Shown in pieces: positions 46,201 to 54,805 of a stretch of 64,000 bases of DNA. Under the pieces are notes generated by a model. The model saw only the letters and a list, made by a program, of their open reading frames with translations. It searched no databases and was not told the DNA's origin. The translations under genes and the position numbers were made by a program. Within the stretch, counting starts at the first letter, position 1; each line of letters opens with the position of its first letter. This DNA is from Bacteroides sp. (GTDB taxonomy: Bacteria > Bacteroidota > Bacteroidia > Bacteroidales > Bacteroidaceae). The stretch spans positions 50,099 through 114,098 of the forward strand of contig JAJQFD010000055.1 in NCBI GenBank assembly GCA_021201335.1, given 5' to 3'.

Positions 46201-48285
46201 ATGAAACGAAAACTTATATTCCTATTCCTTGTTACAGGAATGATTATATGCAGTTCCTGTAGTGATTTTCTGGATACAGAATCTCCTTCGGAACAAACCC
46301 CTCAAACTACTTTCGAAAATGAGGGTATGACCCGATCGGCCATTATGGGTATCTATTCGCAAATGTGTAATACGTATGTATATGGCCAGAAGATGTCTGT
46401 TAACTGGCAAGGTGTTTCAGACATTGAACTTGCCAGCGGTTATTCTACAGATGCCAGTCTAAAAACCGCCAGTGGTGATACACCGGCCGCCAATTATTGG
46501 TGTAACTCCAACAACAATACCATTATATGGAAAGAGATCTTTAAGTTTGTTGAACTAGCCAGTACAGCGGTAGAAGGAATTCGCAATTCCAACCTGCTGC
46601 AAACCAAACCTGAGTCCATGAAGCGTTATCTGGGCGAAGCACTCAGTTTACGTTCACTGGCTTATTTCGAACTGGTACGTCGGTGGGGGGATGTTCCTTA
46701 CCGCAACGAAACTTCCAACTCTGACTTATCGAATGTATATATGGGCAAGATCGACCGCGACAGTATTTATAACTCCATTATCACCGATATGCAGGAAGCG
46801 GTTAACTACCTTCCTTATGTAGACAAAGTAGCTGATTATAACTGTGAACGCATCACCAAAGGATTTGCCAAAGGTTTGCTGGCACGTATCGCCCTGTTTG
46901 CCGGGGGATGGTCACTCCGTGATAAAAACCAGTTCCCTGATCTTACCAATGTAGAGCAGTATTCAGGAAATTTGCCAGGTATGGAAGAAATAAATGGTTA
47001 CTATGTGGGACGTCCCAAAAATTGGCAGGACTATTACAAAATAGCCGAACAGCAATGTGCCGAACTTCTGGCTGACCCGGAAAACCCGCATCAACTCGAC
47101 CCGGACTATGGCAACATCTGGAAGACAGTTTGCCACCTCGACTACAACCCGTACAACGAAAACCTGTTTGAAGTAGCCAACGGAGCCGGTCAGAGTGGTG
47201 ATATCGGTACCCTGATGGGATGCCCTATGGATGGCGAAATTGGTTTTGGTAGCCGTGGATTCGGCGGTAGCTATGTAAGCAGCAACGGATACTACTTCTA
47301 TTCATTCGACAAAAACGACAAACGTCGTGACTACGCCGTAACCTGGACACGTTATGGAAAGAACAGTAGGAACAGCAACACCATCGAACAATACCTGGAA
47401 ACCAACATGATGAGCGTAAAGTTCGGGAAATGGAATTTCTTCTGGACAAACGATGCGTACCGGGCCATTGCATTGACTGCTACCTCACGTACTCCGACTG
47501 GGATTAACTGGATTCTGATGCGTTATTCGGACATCTACCTGATGTTTGCAGAGGCACGTTATGCGTTAGAAGGTGCAGATGTTGTCAGTAACATTGCACA
47601 CATGAGCGCACGGGAGGCACTGGAAAAAGTACGTGAAAGAGCCTTTGGATCAGGTTCGCCGGAAATTACCAATTATGACCCTGATTTCTTCGAAGCAATC
47701 GTTCACGAACGTGCCTGGGAATTCGGTTGCGAAGGTATCCGTAAGCTCGACCTGGTACGCTGGGGATTACTCGACAAAAAGCTAGAAGACATGAAAGAAG
47801 CTATGGTTTTGATGTATGACGGTACCCGCGACGTGAAGATTTTCGACAAGACGTATGCTGCCGGATCTTTCCCTGAAAAGATTTACTATGCTTACCAGGC
47901 CAATGATCCTAAATTTGTGGATCTCAGCTCTGTAAACTTCTACACCCGGCTGGCATCCAATCCAGACCCAAGCAAATACCGCGAAGCAGATTGGTTTCCC
48001 AAAACGTATTGGAATGAAAGCAATTATACCGGTGATAAGCTGGATGGCACGATGACCGATTACTGTAAGATACTAATTGCGGGTTCCGGCCTGAGGGCAT
48101 CTTATGACTACAGTTCATTATTCGGAAAGCTCAAGTATGGAAGTGAAGTGCAAAACAAATACGAGAACTATAAAGTAGGTGCTACAGGTGGCAACGGGGT
48201 TTGTAATTACCGTCACCTCTACTCTATCTATTACGAAGATATAACGAAAGCCAAAGGTTATTTGTCAAACTCTTATGGATATTAA
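46201..48285 (+). CDS. SusD/RagB-family lipoprotein
   Basis: 694 residues from the ATG at 46201 (MKRKLIFLFLVTGMIICSSC; lipobox CSSC). Family features: DFLDTESPSEQTPQTTFENE near the N-terminus, TPR region (LSLRSLAYFELVRRWGDVPY), and the C-terminal HERAWEFGCEGIRKLDLVRW. It is somewhat longer than typical SusD proteins. It follows the SusC stop by 13 bases and caps that receptor. An in-frame start at 46165 is upstream but would precede the signal peptide. Confidence 0.95.
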   Translation: MKRKLIFLFLVTGMIICSSCSDFLDTESPSEQTPQTTFENEGMTRSAIMGIYSQMCNTYVYGQKMSVNWQGVSDIELASGYSTDASLKTASGDTPAANYWCNSNNNTIIWKEIFKFVELASTAVEGIRNSNLLQTKPESMKRYLGEALSLRSLAYFELVRRWGDVPYRNETSNSDLSNVYMGKIDRDSIYNSIITDMQEAVNYLPYVDKVADYNCERITKGFAKGLLARIALFAGGWSLRDKNQFPDLTNVEQYSGNLPGMEEINGYYVGRPKNWQDYYKIAEQQCAELLADPENPHQLDPDYGNIWKTVCHLDYNPYNENLFEVANGAGQSGDIGTLMGCPMDGEIGFGSRGFGGSYVSSNGYYFYSFDKNDKRRDYAVTWTRYGKNSRNSNTIEQYLETNMMSVKFGKWNFFWTNDAYRAIALTATSRTPTGINWILMRYSDIYLMFAEARYALEGADVVSNIAHMSAREALEKVRERAFGSGSPEITNYDPDFFEAIVHERAWEFGCEGIRKLDLVRWGLLDKKLEDMKEAMVLMYDGTRDVKIFDKTYAAGSFPEKIYYAYQANDPKFVDLSSVNFYTRLASNPDPSKYREADWFPKTYWNESNYTGDKLDGTMTDYCKILIAGSGLRASYDYSSLFGKLKYGSEVQNKYENYKVGATGGNGVCNYRHLYSIYYEDITKAKGYLSNSYGY

Positions 48286-48288
48286 ATC

Positions 48289-49908
48289 ATGAAAATACAA
48301 TATATATATACCCTGTTATTTTGTGCCATCGTTTCGGCCTTCATCGTTTCCTGCGATGATGATGCCAATGAATGGCCGGTAGATACCAGCCAGGATGCCC
48401 CCTTCCGTTCCATTAAATTTGAGTGGTCAACATTATGGGCGACCTCTGTAGAGATGAGTTACACTGCCGTTGTAGATGCCAGCAAATACATTTTTGAATT
48501 TAGTGAAGGCGACAGTTTGTTATTCAATAATATCGTCCGTACCATAGATATTCTGGCAGACACGTTGACAGTCTATACAGATGATAAAGCGGTAACTAAA
48601 CGAGAATATCGAACAATTTTTGAAGACTTCAAAGGTACCACCCGATATTCCGTCCGGATGAAAGCAATCGACAAGAACAACCGGGAAACCGGGTATGTGC
48701 AGGCTTACTTTGACACACCTGCTGAACAGGTAATAAAAACTATATTCTCAACCCCCAATGGATTCATCATCGAATGGGACAAAGAAAAGGAAGTAACAAA
48801 TATCAAATGGGCGGAGATTATTGCCGATCAGGATACGGTATTTGAAGAAAGGAACCTGTCAGCAGAAGAAATAGCTGATGCCGTTGTTTCCATCAATGAC
48901 TTAAAGGCTGGAACAGATTACTATATACTTTTAATGAAGGGAGATCAGCAAAGAGGCTTCTTTTCTGGAAAAACAGCAGGGGTAAGTGACAGCCCGGTTA
49001 TTGCAGTAGCACCTTCGGACAATGTGAACGACCTGCTGAAACAGCAGGCAGAAAAAGGTGTGACGAAACTAACTTTATATTTCCCTGTTGTAAATAATCT
49101 TACGTACGAAATCGAATCATTGACGATCCCATCTGGCATTGAAACCATCTATTTCTCAGGCGGAAGAAGAAATGGGGTAATACCCGAATTGTATCTGGCT
49201 TCTGTTACGATGGAAAAACCGCTGACTGCTATCGCTTTCCAGAATGTAATATTAGATGCAAGGAGTAACAGTGGTAATTATGTGTTCAACATTGGCAATA
49301 GTAATTGCTTCAAGAATATATATTTCCAAGGATGCCAAATCCGAAACATTGGCCGCAGCCTAATCCGGTTGAATGGTTCCGGATTGGAAGTTGAATCCAT
49401 CGTTATCGACAACTGTATCCTCCAAAATATAGGAGCCAGCGGATATGGTATGTTCAATATGGGTAAAGATGATATGACTGTCAGCTCATTTATCATAAGA
49501 AATACAACTATGATAGATATGGGCGATCAGTTGATGGACATTCGTAAAGGTCTGGGTAATTTATTGATCAATCAGTCTATATTCTGCAACTATAACGTGG
49601 GTCCGGGAAGATTATTCTATATCCGTGCCCAACCTCAAAGTATGACAATTACCAATAGTATATTTACCGGTACGAATAACAATGTTAAGATTGATGCTTC
49701 CAGTAACGATGCTTCGTCTTACCTGAAATTCTTCAGTTGCTATGTAACTTCCGACCTTGTAGTCAATAATCGTCCGTTTACAGAAGCGGTAACATTGGAA
49801 ATGACTTCAGAAGAGTTATTTACCGATCCGCGTAACGGCGATTTCACCATCAAAGAAGGTGTGAAGTTTGTAGGTGAAGGCAAAGCAGGTGACCCAAGAT
49901 GGTGGTAA
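48289..49908 (+). CDS. DUF4957/DUF5123-like surface lipoprotein of pectin loci
   Basis: 539 residues. Lipoprotein signal MKIQYIYTLLFCAIVSAFIVSC followed by DDDAN, the acidic surface tag. Residues ~35-235 are two Ig/FN3-like domains (FEWSTLWATSVEMSYTAVVD; IKTIFSTPNGFIIEWDKEKE). From about 240 a right-handed beta-helix like that of pectate lyases (TAIAFQNVILDARSNSGNYV, FKNIYFQGCQIRNIGRSLIR, SIVIDNCILQNIG) ends with DPRNGDFTIKEG. DUF4957/DUF5123 proteins occur in pectin utilisation loci as the SusE/F-like component; I see no catalytic motif, so it may bind galacturonan. Three bases separate it from SusD. Confidence 0.82.
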   Translation: MKIQYIYTLLFCAIVSAFIVSCDDDANEWPVDTSQDAPFRSIKFEWSTLWATSVEMSYTAVVDASKYIFEFSEGDSLLFNNIVRTIDILADTLTVYTDDKAVTKREYRTIFEDFKGTTRYSVRMKAIDKNNRETGYVQAYFDTPAEQVIKTIFSTPNGFIIEWDKEKEVTNIKWAEIIADQDTVFEERNLSAEEIADAVVSINDLKAGTDYYILLMKGDQQRGFFSGKTAGVSDSPVIAVAPSDNVNDLLKQQAEKGVTKLTLYFPVVNNLTYEIESLTIPSGIETIYFSGGRRNGVIPELYLASVTMEKPLTAIAFQNVILDARSNSGNYVFNIGNSNCFKNIYFQGCQIRNIGRSLIRLNGSGLEVESIVIDNCILQNIGASGYGMFNMGKDDMTVSSFIIRNTTMIDMGDQLMDIRKGLGNLLINQSIFCNYNVGPGRLFYIRAQPQSMTITNSIFTGTNNNVKIDASSNDASSYLKFFSCYVTSDLVVNNRPFTEAVTLEMTSEELFTDPRNGDFTIKEGVKFVGEGKAGDPRWW

Positions 49909-50072
49909 AAGGTATTATAAGATGTAGCAGGTTCAATAGTCATTGAGCCGGGTGAAAGATTGTTTTCAACATTTCTGTAACTGTGGGAAGGCATGGGGCT
50001 TTCTCACAGTTTTTAATTTATTGCATACTCTCAATCACTTATTATATAGACACATTCTAACACGAAAGAAAT

Positions 50073-50639
50073 ATGAAGAAAAGAAATGTTGTAGTATTAC
50101 TGTGTTTGTTTTGCATCTTCATAACTTTAAAAGCGCAAAATAATATTGAAGTTAAAATAGAAAGATATACCTCTGCTGAAGATTCACAGCAAAAAGAAGA
50201 TGAAGGGCAAAGAGCAATTCACTATGTGAGGGTAATGATTACGAATAATAATCCTTCAGACTTGGTTATTTTAAATCACTCTTCCTGGTCAGGATTGTAT
50301 GGACAGTATGATGATATTCCAGCTTCCTACATAAAATTTATAGCGAATCCGTCTGATAATGCCTTACGAAAGGAAACCGGTAAAATTGTATTATCCCAAA
50401 AGATGACGGATATCGGACCGGCAAAAGAAATAAAGAATATAATACTTAAATCAGACAGTACAATTACAGAAGTATATCGGCTGTATGGTGAAAAATATGG
50501 TCCCATTAAGTCTTTCTCTCAGGAGTATTCAGATATTAATGCAAAAGAATTACAGGTAGAAGCCAAACTGGCATTTTATTATATGGAAACCCAGAAAATA
50601 CAGGAGGAGACATTTTATTCGAATATTGTTACGGAATAG
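50073..50639 (+). CDS. Hypothetical secreted protein, 188 aa
   Basis: Signal peptide (MKKRNVVVLLCLFCIFITLK, cleavage near AQ). The mature part is charged, with a possible beta-sandwich pattern (RAIHYVRVMITNNNPSDLVI, SSWSGLYGQYDDIP). I do not recognise it. It is 164 bases after the surface lipoprotein and may belong to another transcript. It precedes the first inverted-repeat element. Function unknown. Confidence 0.6.
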   Translation: MKKRNVVVLLCLFCIFITLKAQNNIEVKIERYTSAEDSQQKEDEGQRAIHYVRVMITNNNPSDLVILNHSSWSGLYGQYDDIPASYIKFIANPSDNALRKETGKIVLSQKMTDIGPAKEIKNIILKSDSTITEVYRLYGEKYGPIKSFSQEYSDINAKELQVEAKLAFYYMETQKIQEETFYSNIVTE

Positions 50640-50686
50640 AAAGTAGTATCTCGTGATCATACGCGTGCGTAAGGGCCCATGTTTTC

Positions 50687-50971
50687 AACCTAAAGGGAAA
50701 TCTCCTGCAAAGTAAAAGGCTGAAAGCCTGCCAGATTTAGCCCACGGGTGAAGTGGAGCGTAGCTAAACGAGAACCCTAGGTTAACAATGCCACAACAAC
50801 GAAGAGTGCTGAAAGCACGGCATACATCATTTATTTATTATGTCGTTCCTTCGGAACTCATTGTCTTTTTAGCTATCTAAACCCAGGGTGCCGTTCACTA
50901 CGTTCACTTTACCCTGGGCTAAATCTGGCAGGCTTTCAGCCTTTACTTTGCAGGAGATTTCTCTTTAGGTT
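50687..50971. repeat. Inverted-repeat element, copy 1 (57-base arms)
   Basis: The left arm (50687-50744) and right arm (50915-50971) are near-perfect inverted copies, with one substitution and a one-base indel; each contains GGCTGAAAGCCTGCCAGATT followed by TAGCCCA. The ~170-base interior holds a short GTTCCTTCGGAAC palindrome and no open frame. A related copy lies at 54556-54785. No transposase is coded. This is a MITE-like or repeat-palindrome family, mobilised in trans if at all. Confidence 0.85.
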
Positions 50972-51042
50972 AAAGACATTGACAGGAGTGTTATTGAATT
51001 TAATTCTTCCGCATACAAAAGCATAAAAATATAGGGTTTTGA

Positions 51043-51152
51043 GAGTAGCGCTATCGTATTTACAGAGTAGCGCTATCGTATTTACAGAGTAGCGCTATCG
51101 TATTTACAGAGTAGCGCTATCGTATTTGCAGAGTAGCGCTATCGTATTTACA
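51043..51152. repeat. Five tandem 22-base repeats with a TAGCGCTA palindrome
   Basis: Unit GAGTAGCGCTATCGTATTTA plus CA, at 51043, 51065, 51087, 51109 and 51131, with one substitution in the fourth. Each carries the 8-base palindrome TAGCGCTA. The 22-base period is about two helix turns, so bound proteins would line up on one face, like iterons. It lies at the convergent 3' ends of the genes at 50073 and 51182. Confidence 0.9.
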
Positions 51153-51181
51153 TACATTGGAATTATCCAGAAAGAAGTATT

Positions 51182-53143
51182 TTACTTCTTCTGCGCTGCC
51201 TTCTCGGCATTCCGTTTATTCACATAATCCTTAAACAGTTGTCGCCAGTTCCGTCCGTTATTGTTCAGATACTGTTCGCATTTTGTTTTGTAAATTTCAA
51301 AGATGGCAGAGATCTGCTTCATGTTTTTATAATCGATTGCTTTCTCCCGCGCTTCTTTTAAATGTCCCAGAATGGTAGCTTCTTCTTCAGCAGTCAGGTC
51401 AGGGACAATCGCCTGGTATCCTTTCAAGGTAAAGGCTACCTTACCCACCGTGTATTTATCAAGGATTTGTTCCACCTGTTCTTCGGTTAATACACGACGA
51501 AGTCCGTTCATTAATTTTTCATGTACTTCCTTTGGCATAGCAGAATCGGCAATCATTTCCCGATCCAGTTTGCTTAGTTTGTTTCCGGTAGAAGGGTTGA
51601 TACCTTCGGGAACAGTTGAATAAGGATGTTCATTGTGCCAGTCGCGAACCTGACGAAGATGGTTATAGATCAATGTACGAACGAAACCCGCATCTTTTTC
51701 ATTTTCCAGTTGCAGTGTTGCCACCCAATCAGCCGCTTTCTTTTCCAGTCCGGCATCAGATTTGAGTTGGGAATAAAGCTTTTTATCGAAGTAAGCTGCC
51801 ACATCATTGAAAGAACGGATCGCATGGGCAGGCATCAGTTCTCCTTTATTTCCAAAACTGAGTAAAGCACTTTCAGGCTCAATGGTTACTTTACTTTCGT
51901 CTTCCATCTTTTTATCAAGATTGAATGCCTGGGCAAAGAAATCATATACGGCATTTCTCTTATTAGGTCCGAAATCATGTCCTTCCTTTGGAAGATGAAC
52001 ATTTGAAACTTTATCCGTAGCTTTATAAAAACCATAGATGCGTTGCAGGTAAGGATATTCAAGGGTGGGTACACTCGCTGTCCAGTCCTTACCATCCGAC
52101 ACTACCAACAGAGGCTGCGGAGCAAACATAGCCATCAACTCCGCATTGTTTGTTCCTCCACCCGCCAACGTAACAGGCATTCCGCTTTCACAAGGGCAGC
52201 CCCCATCAAAATGAGAAGCCAGACTTACCACCGGAGCAGCCGCAGTAAAACGATCATCCAAAGCTGTGAGTAAAACTACCTGGGAGCCTCCACCGGAACC
52301 ACCGTTGGCCCCAATGCGGGTTGGATCAATGTCTTTACGCGTTAGCATATAATCCAGCAGGGAAAGTCCATTGACTGCTTGCATGATGTGTGCAGCACTG
52401 GAACGATGAGCCGCTCCACCTACCTGCAACGCTGATTCTCCCCAACCAAAAAGATCATAGTCTACACAAACAGCACCCATACGAGCCAGTGTAGCCATGC
52501 GCTGTTGCTGGTCTTTGCGGTAACGCCCGTCCCCAAAATGACCGTTGGGACATATAATAAGCGGATGTTTTCCTTTTTTAGCAGGTGTATAAATAGAACC
52601 GCAAACATACAAACCGGGTAAGGTTTCTAATGCAATATTCTGCACGGTATAACCATCGAACTTCCGAACTTTGGAAAGGACAGGTTTGGTATTTACCTTT
52701 TGTTTCAGGATGGGATCAATACCCAACTTCTGACGCACTTCCGCTCGAAGAATGGCTTTACGGGCCTCCCAGCTTGCCTGGTCTTTGTATAAAGTATGGA
52801 GATAAGCCAGCATCTTTTCACCATCTTCATCTGTACGACGAGGGTATTCGTAAGATTTAAGTTTGTATGTCTTTTCATCCTGCTTCACGAACTTGTAATC
52901 GAAATAAGCAAGCACATTGGTCAGCGATTCTTCTGCGGAATAAGGACGGATACGGAAATCGGCATAAGGCAATACTTTGCCTACAGTGTCAATATCGTAT
53001 TTGAGGGTAACATTAAAACGAGTAGATATTTCTTTCAGCACGTCACTAAGCGGACGGGCAAACTGAGTCTCAACCGTCATATTTTGAGCAGTAAGACTGA
53101 AAGTGCATCCCAATAAGAAAAGGGGAACTAATCTTTTTTTCAT
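51182..53143 (-). CDS. Acetylesterase-like hydrolase with STN and DUF3826 domains
   Basis: 653 residues, three parts. Signal (MKKRLVPLFLLGCTFSLTAQ) and an STN-like domain (~22-100: VETQFARPLSDVLKEISTRF, NVLAYFDYKFVKQDEK), unusual in an enzyme. Residues ~100-415 are an alpha/beta hydrolase of the acetyl-xylan esterase type: PLIICPNGHFGDGRYRKDQQ, nucleophile Ser region GANGGSGGGSQVVLLTALDD, Asp near LLVVSDGKDW, His in VHLPKEGHDFGPNKR. The rest (~430-653) is DUF3826 (LTEEQVEQILDKYTVGKVAF, GRNWRQLFKDYVNKRN). It probably deacetylates pectin. Its ATG overlaps the GH28 stop by four bases. Confidence 0.85.
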   Translation of the reverse strand: MKKRLVPLFLLGCTFSLTAQNMTVETQFARPLSDVLKEISTRFNVTLKYDIDTVGKVLPYADFRIRPYSAEESLTNVLAYFDYKFVKQDEKTYKLKSYEYPRRTDEDGEKMLAYLHTLYKDQASWEARKAILRAEVRQKLGIDPILKQKVNTKPVLSKVRKFDGYTVQNIALETLPGLYVCGSIYTPAKKGKHPLIICPNGHFGDGRYRKDQQQRMATLARMGAVCVDYDLFGWGESALQVGGAAHRSSAAHIMQAVNGLSLLDYMLTRKDIDPTRIGANGGSGGGSQVVLLTALDDRFTAAAPVVSLASHFDGGCPCESGMPVTLAGGGTNNAELMAMFAPQPLLVVSDGKDWTASVPTLEYPYLQRIYGFYKATDKVSNVHLPKEGHDFGPNKRNAVYDFFAQAFNLDKKMEDESKVTIEPESALLSFGNKGELMPAHAIRSFNDVAAYFDKKLYSQLKSDAGLEKKAADWVATLQLENEKDAGFVRTLIYNHLRQVRDWHNEHPYSTVPEGINPSTGNKLSKLDREMIADSAMPKEVHEKLMNGLRRVLTEEQVEQILDKYTVGKVAFTLKGYQAIVPDLTAEEEATILGHLKEAREKAIDYKNMKQISAIFEIYKTKCEQYLNNNGRNWRQLFKDYVNKRNAEKAAQKK

Positions 53144-54474
53144 GGTAACTTTACTTCTTCGTTATTCACAATCACATCTGTTAGCTTAATACGCTCACAG
53201 TTTTCGAAAGTTGGTTTCTGTTGGCTGTTCATATTGATATCCCGCAGAGTGATATCCGTAATCGGAGATTCTTCCAGTCCACGAATATAAATAGGAGTGT
53301 TTACATCCATTCCTGTCAACCCGGAAATATGGATGTTGCGGAAGATCGGCGTGCGGTCGCTTACTTCCTCCTGAGGCATATTACTGTACTTCAGATCGAG
53401 GATAACCGCTTCCTTTTTAATATTACTCATCACGATATTGCTTACACGGATTCCTTCAACTACTCCTCCCCTTCCACGGGTGGCTTTGAGGCGAATACCG
53501 CGGTCTGTGCCGTCAAATACACAGTTGCTGATGGTTACTTTGCGAACACTGCCGCTTACTTCACTACCAATGACTACTCCACCGTGTCCGGAAAGCATCG
53601 TACAATTAGTAATGGTAATATTCTCACACGGTACACCATATTTACGTCCCTGTAAATCCCTGCCGGATTTAATGGTAATACAATCATCGCCTACTGAAAT
53701 ATGACAATCGCTAATGTGTACATTACGGCAGGAGCTGGGATTGATACCGTCTGTATTGGGAGATGGATCATTATGAATAGTAATTCCTTTTACCGTTACA
53801 TTATCACAGAATTCAGGATTAACGGTCCAGAAGGGAGAATTAAGTATCTTCACGCCTTCAATACGGACATTCTTGCAACGAATAGGCTGAATAAAGGGAG
53901 GGCGGAAAAAACGGCGACTCAATGTGTTGATATAATCGGCATTTGTTTCGGCATACAAAGCTTTGGTATCGTTTACTTTATCCCACATAGGCTGATATTT
54001 GTTCAGATCACGTTTACCATTGTCTTTGATGTCAACTTCTACGCGATAGATCTCCGTCCACCAGGCTTTGCCTTGTCCATCCAGGGTTCCTTCCCCTTTG
54101 ATGGTAATGTTTTCGCAGTCAACCGCATAGATTAAAGGAGAAAAGCTTTTCATTACAACTCCTTCATAACGCATTTCAACAAAAGGAAGGTAATGGTCGA
54201 AGTTATCGGAAAACATTAAAGTGGCTCCGGCTTCAATATCCAGGGTAATATTGCTCTTCATCACAATAGGACCAGTGAGGTATTTCCCGGCAGGAAAGAA
54301 AAGTGTACCTCCACCTGCTTTGTTCAGACGCTCAATGGTGGCGTTTATCAGCTGGGTGTTTAGTGTTTTTCCATCTCCCTTAGCTCCGACCTGAAGCATA
54401 TCGACACGCTCCGCACGGGCTGCGAGTAAAGTACAAAAACAGAAAAACAAAAATGCGATTGATTTTAATTTCAT
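53140..54474 (-). CDS. GH28 polygalacturonase family glycoside hydrolase
   Basis: 444 residues, signal MKLKSIAFLFFCFCTLLAAR. All GH28 motifs are present: NTDGINPSSC (NTD), SVGDDCITIKSG (DD), MLSGHGGVVIGSE (GHG) and RGIRLKATRGRGG (R-x-K). The right-handed beta-helix extends over the centre, and pectate-lyase-like N-terminal repeats (VGAKGDGKTLNTQLINATIE) start it. It cleaves galacturonan or rhamnogalacturonan. The start is the ATG of the signal rather than the upstream GTG at 54483. ATGA overlap couples it to the esterase. Confidence 0.93.
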   Translation of the reverse strand: MKLKSIAFLFFCFCTLLAARAERVDMLQVGAKGDGKTLNTQLINATIERLNKAGGGTLFFPAGKYLTGPIVMKSNITLDIEAGATLMFSDNFDHYLPFVEMRYEGVVMKSFSPLIYAVDCENITIKGEGTLDGQGKAWWTEIYRVEVDIKDNGKRDLNKYQPMWDKVNDTKALYAETNADYINTLSRRFFRPPFIQPIRCKNVRIEGVKILNSPFWTVNPEFCDNVTVKGITIHNDPSPNTDGINPSSCRNVHISDCHISVGDDCITIKSGRDLQGRKYGVPCENITITNCTMLSGHGGVVIGSEVSGSVRKVTISNCVFDGTDRGIRLKATRGRGGVVEGIRVSNIVMSNIKKEAVILDLKYSNMPQEEVSDRTPIFRNIHISGLTGMDVNTPIYIRGLEESPITDITLRDINMNSQQKPTFENCERIKLTDVIVNNEEVKLP

Positions 54475-54555
54475 CTTAATCACGGTTTTATAATAAATAA
54501 TCGTTCAAATTAGTGTATAATATATAGTTCAATAAAATTAGTGATATTATTACAA
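54475..54555. other. Short leader before the GH28 gene
   Basis: About 80 bases between the GH28 start and the inverted-repeat element, AT-rich. I see no clear promoter with both boxes. It carries the minus-strand start signals of the GH28-esterase pair, whose promoter may therefore lie within the repeat element. Confidence 0.35.
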
Positions 54556-54785
54556 TGAAGAAGGCTAAAAGCCTGCCAGATTTAGCCCAAGGCTGCGCTC
54601 ACGTTGTTCACTGACCCTGGGTAGAGTGATTCAAAGGACGGAAAAAGTGTTGTAAGCACGGCATATTAAGGATTCAGTATTGTATATCGTTCTTACAGAA
54701 CTCCCCTTTTACGTCTTTATTACCCAGGGCTGCACTCGTTTCGCTCGCTGGCTTTGGGCTAAATCTGGCAGGCTTTCAGCCTTCA
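54556..54785. repeat. Inverted-repeat element, copy 2
   Basis: The arms at 54556-54590 and 54754-54785 share AAAGCCTGCCAGATTTAGCC with copy 1 at 50687-50971. The interior also matches in places (AAGCACGGCAT, then a TCGTTC…GAACTC hairpin, then ACCCAGGG). It sits between the GH28 start and the GH78 stop. The two copies bracket the esterase-GH28 pair. Confidence 0.85.
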
Positions 54786-54805
54786 CTAAATCCATAACAA
54801 ATATC

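Noticed and set aside
51043..51152. CRISPR array
   Set aside because: The units are contiguous, with no spacers between them, and there are no cas genes in the window.
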